Source: Arsenophonus sp052174495
GTDB lineage: Bacteria > Pseudomonadota > Gammaproteobacteria > Enterobacterales > Enterobacteriaceae
Assembly (NCBI GenBank): GCA_052174495.1
Contig: JBQMRR010000028.1
Span: 1 to 16,366 of the forward strand
DNA length: 16,366 nt
Direction: 5' to 3'
Part shown: positions 16,208 through 16,366 of the stretch, in pieces
Layout of the letters: every line of letters starts with the position of its first letter
Numbering within the stretch: position 1 is the first letter of the stretch
Position numbers and translations under genes: made by a program
The notes under the pieces: generated by a model
Database searches by the model: none
The model's input: the letters and a program-made list of their open reading frames with translations, nothing else
What the model was told of the DNA's origin: nothing

Positions 16208-16366
16208 TTATAATACCAGTAACCAGTCTGGTAGCGCTGCCACAATAACTATAGCAAAAGTAGCCGCGATGATATCATCTAACATAATACCTAACCCGCC
16301 ATCTATTTGATGATCAAACCAACTAATAGGCCAAGGTTTTAAGATATCAAAAAATCGAAAAAGCAC
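16208..16366 (-). CDS. pgpA: Phosphatidylglycerophosphatase A (partial, C-terminal 52 residues)
   Basis: Membrane phosphatase that removes phosphate from phosphatidylglycerol phosphate to give phosphatidylglycerol. Reading the minus strand from the window edge gives VLFRFFDILKPWPISWFDH, then GGLGIMLDDIIAATFAIVIV and WLLVL before a TAA (16208-16210). This matches the C-terminal third of E. coli PgpA (FRILDMWKPWPIRWFD, GGMGIMIDDIVAG) including the conserved Asp pair. The N-terminal roughly 120 residues lie beyond the window. The gene converges on dxs with a 70-nt spacer, the E. coli arrangement minus yajO. It is too close to the edge to judge intactness. Confidence 0.93.
   Translation of the reverse strand: MLFRFFDILKPWPISWFDHQIDGGLGIMLDDIIAATFAIVIVAALPDWLLVL

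Overview
This window looks like chromosome from a host-restricted gammaproteobacterial endosymbiont related to Enterobacterales, of the insect-symbiont type. The genes are AT-rich but encode proteins that match E. coli-type counterparts almost residue for residue, the gene order follows E. coli, and a long tract of decayed genes sits between intact ones. I cannot name the genus from the sequence alone.

Layout. Positions 1-4535 hold the cytochrome bo3 ubiquinol oxidase operon cyoABCDE (cyoA enters from the left edge without its N-terminus). Positions 4536-11299 contain no intact gene. Frame-by-frame reading shows this is a gene graveyard in the E. coli order: yajR (+, split in two), yajQ (-), panE (+), yajL (+). 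A roughly 1.9-kb insertion carrying a decayed IS256-family (Mutator-type) transposase sits in the middle of yajR, flanked by a possible target duplication. Three shorter stretches (6482-7279, 8677-9135, 10149-10636) remain unexplained; the second contains a good intrinsic-terminator shape. Positions 11300-16137 resume with intact thiI (-), then xseB, ispA and dxs (+). The window ends with the C-terminal part of pgpA (-), convergent with dxs; yajO, present between dxs and pgpA in E. coli, is absent.

How the genes work together. Dxs makes 1-deoxy-xylulose 5-phosphate and IspA makes farnesyl diphosphate. Farnesyl diphosphate feeds the ubiquinone side chain and is also the substrate of CyoE, which makes the heme O that CyoB needs; ubiquinol is the electron donor of the same oxidase. 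The retained genes on both sides of the graveyard therefore serve one aerobic respiratory function, plus tRNA thiolation/thiamine (ThiI), a DNA-repair nuclease subunit (XseB) and phosphatidylglycerol synthesis (PgpA). The lost genes are a transporter, a nucleotide-binding protein, ketopantoate reductase and a DJ-1 family protein.
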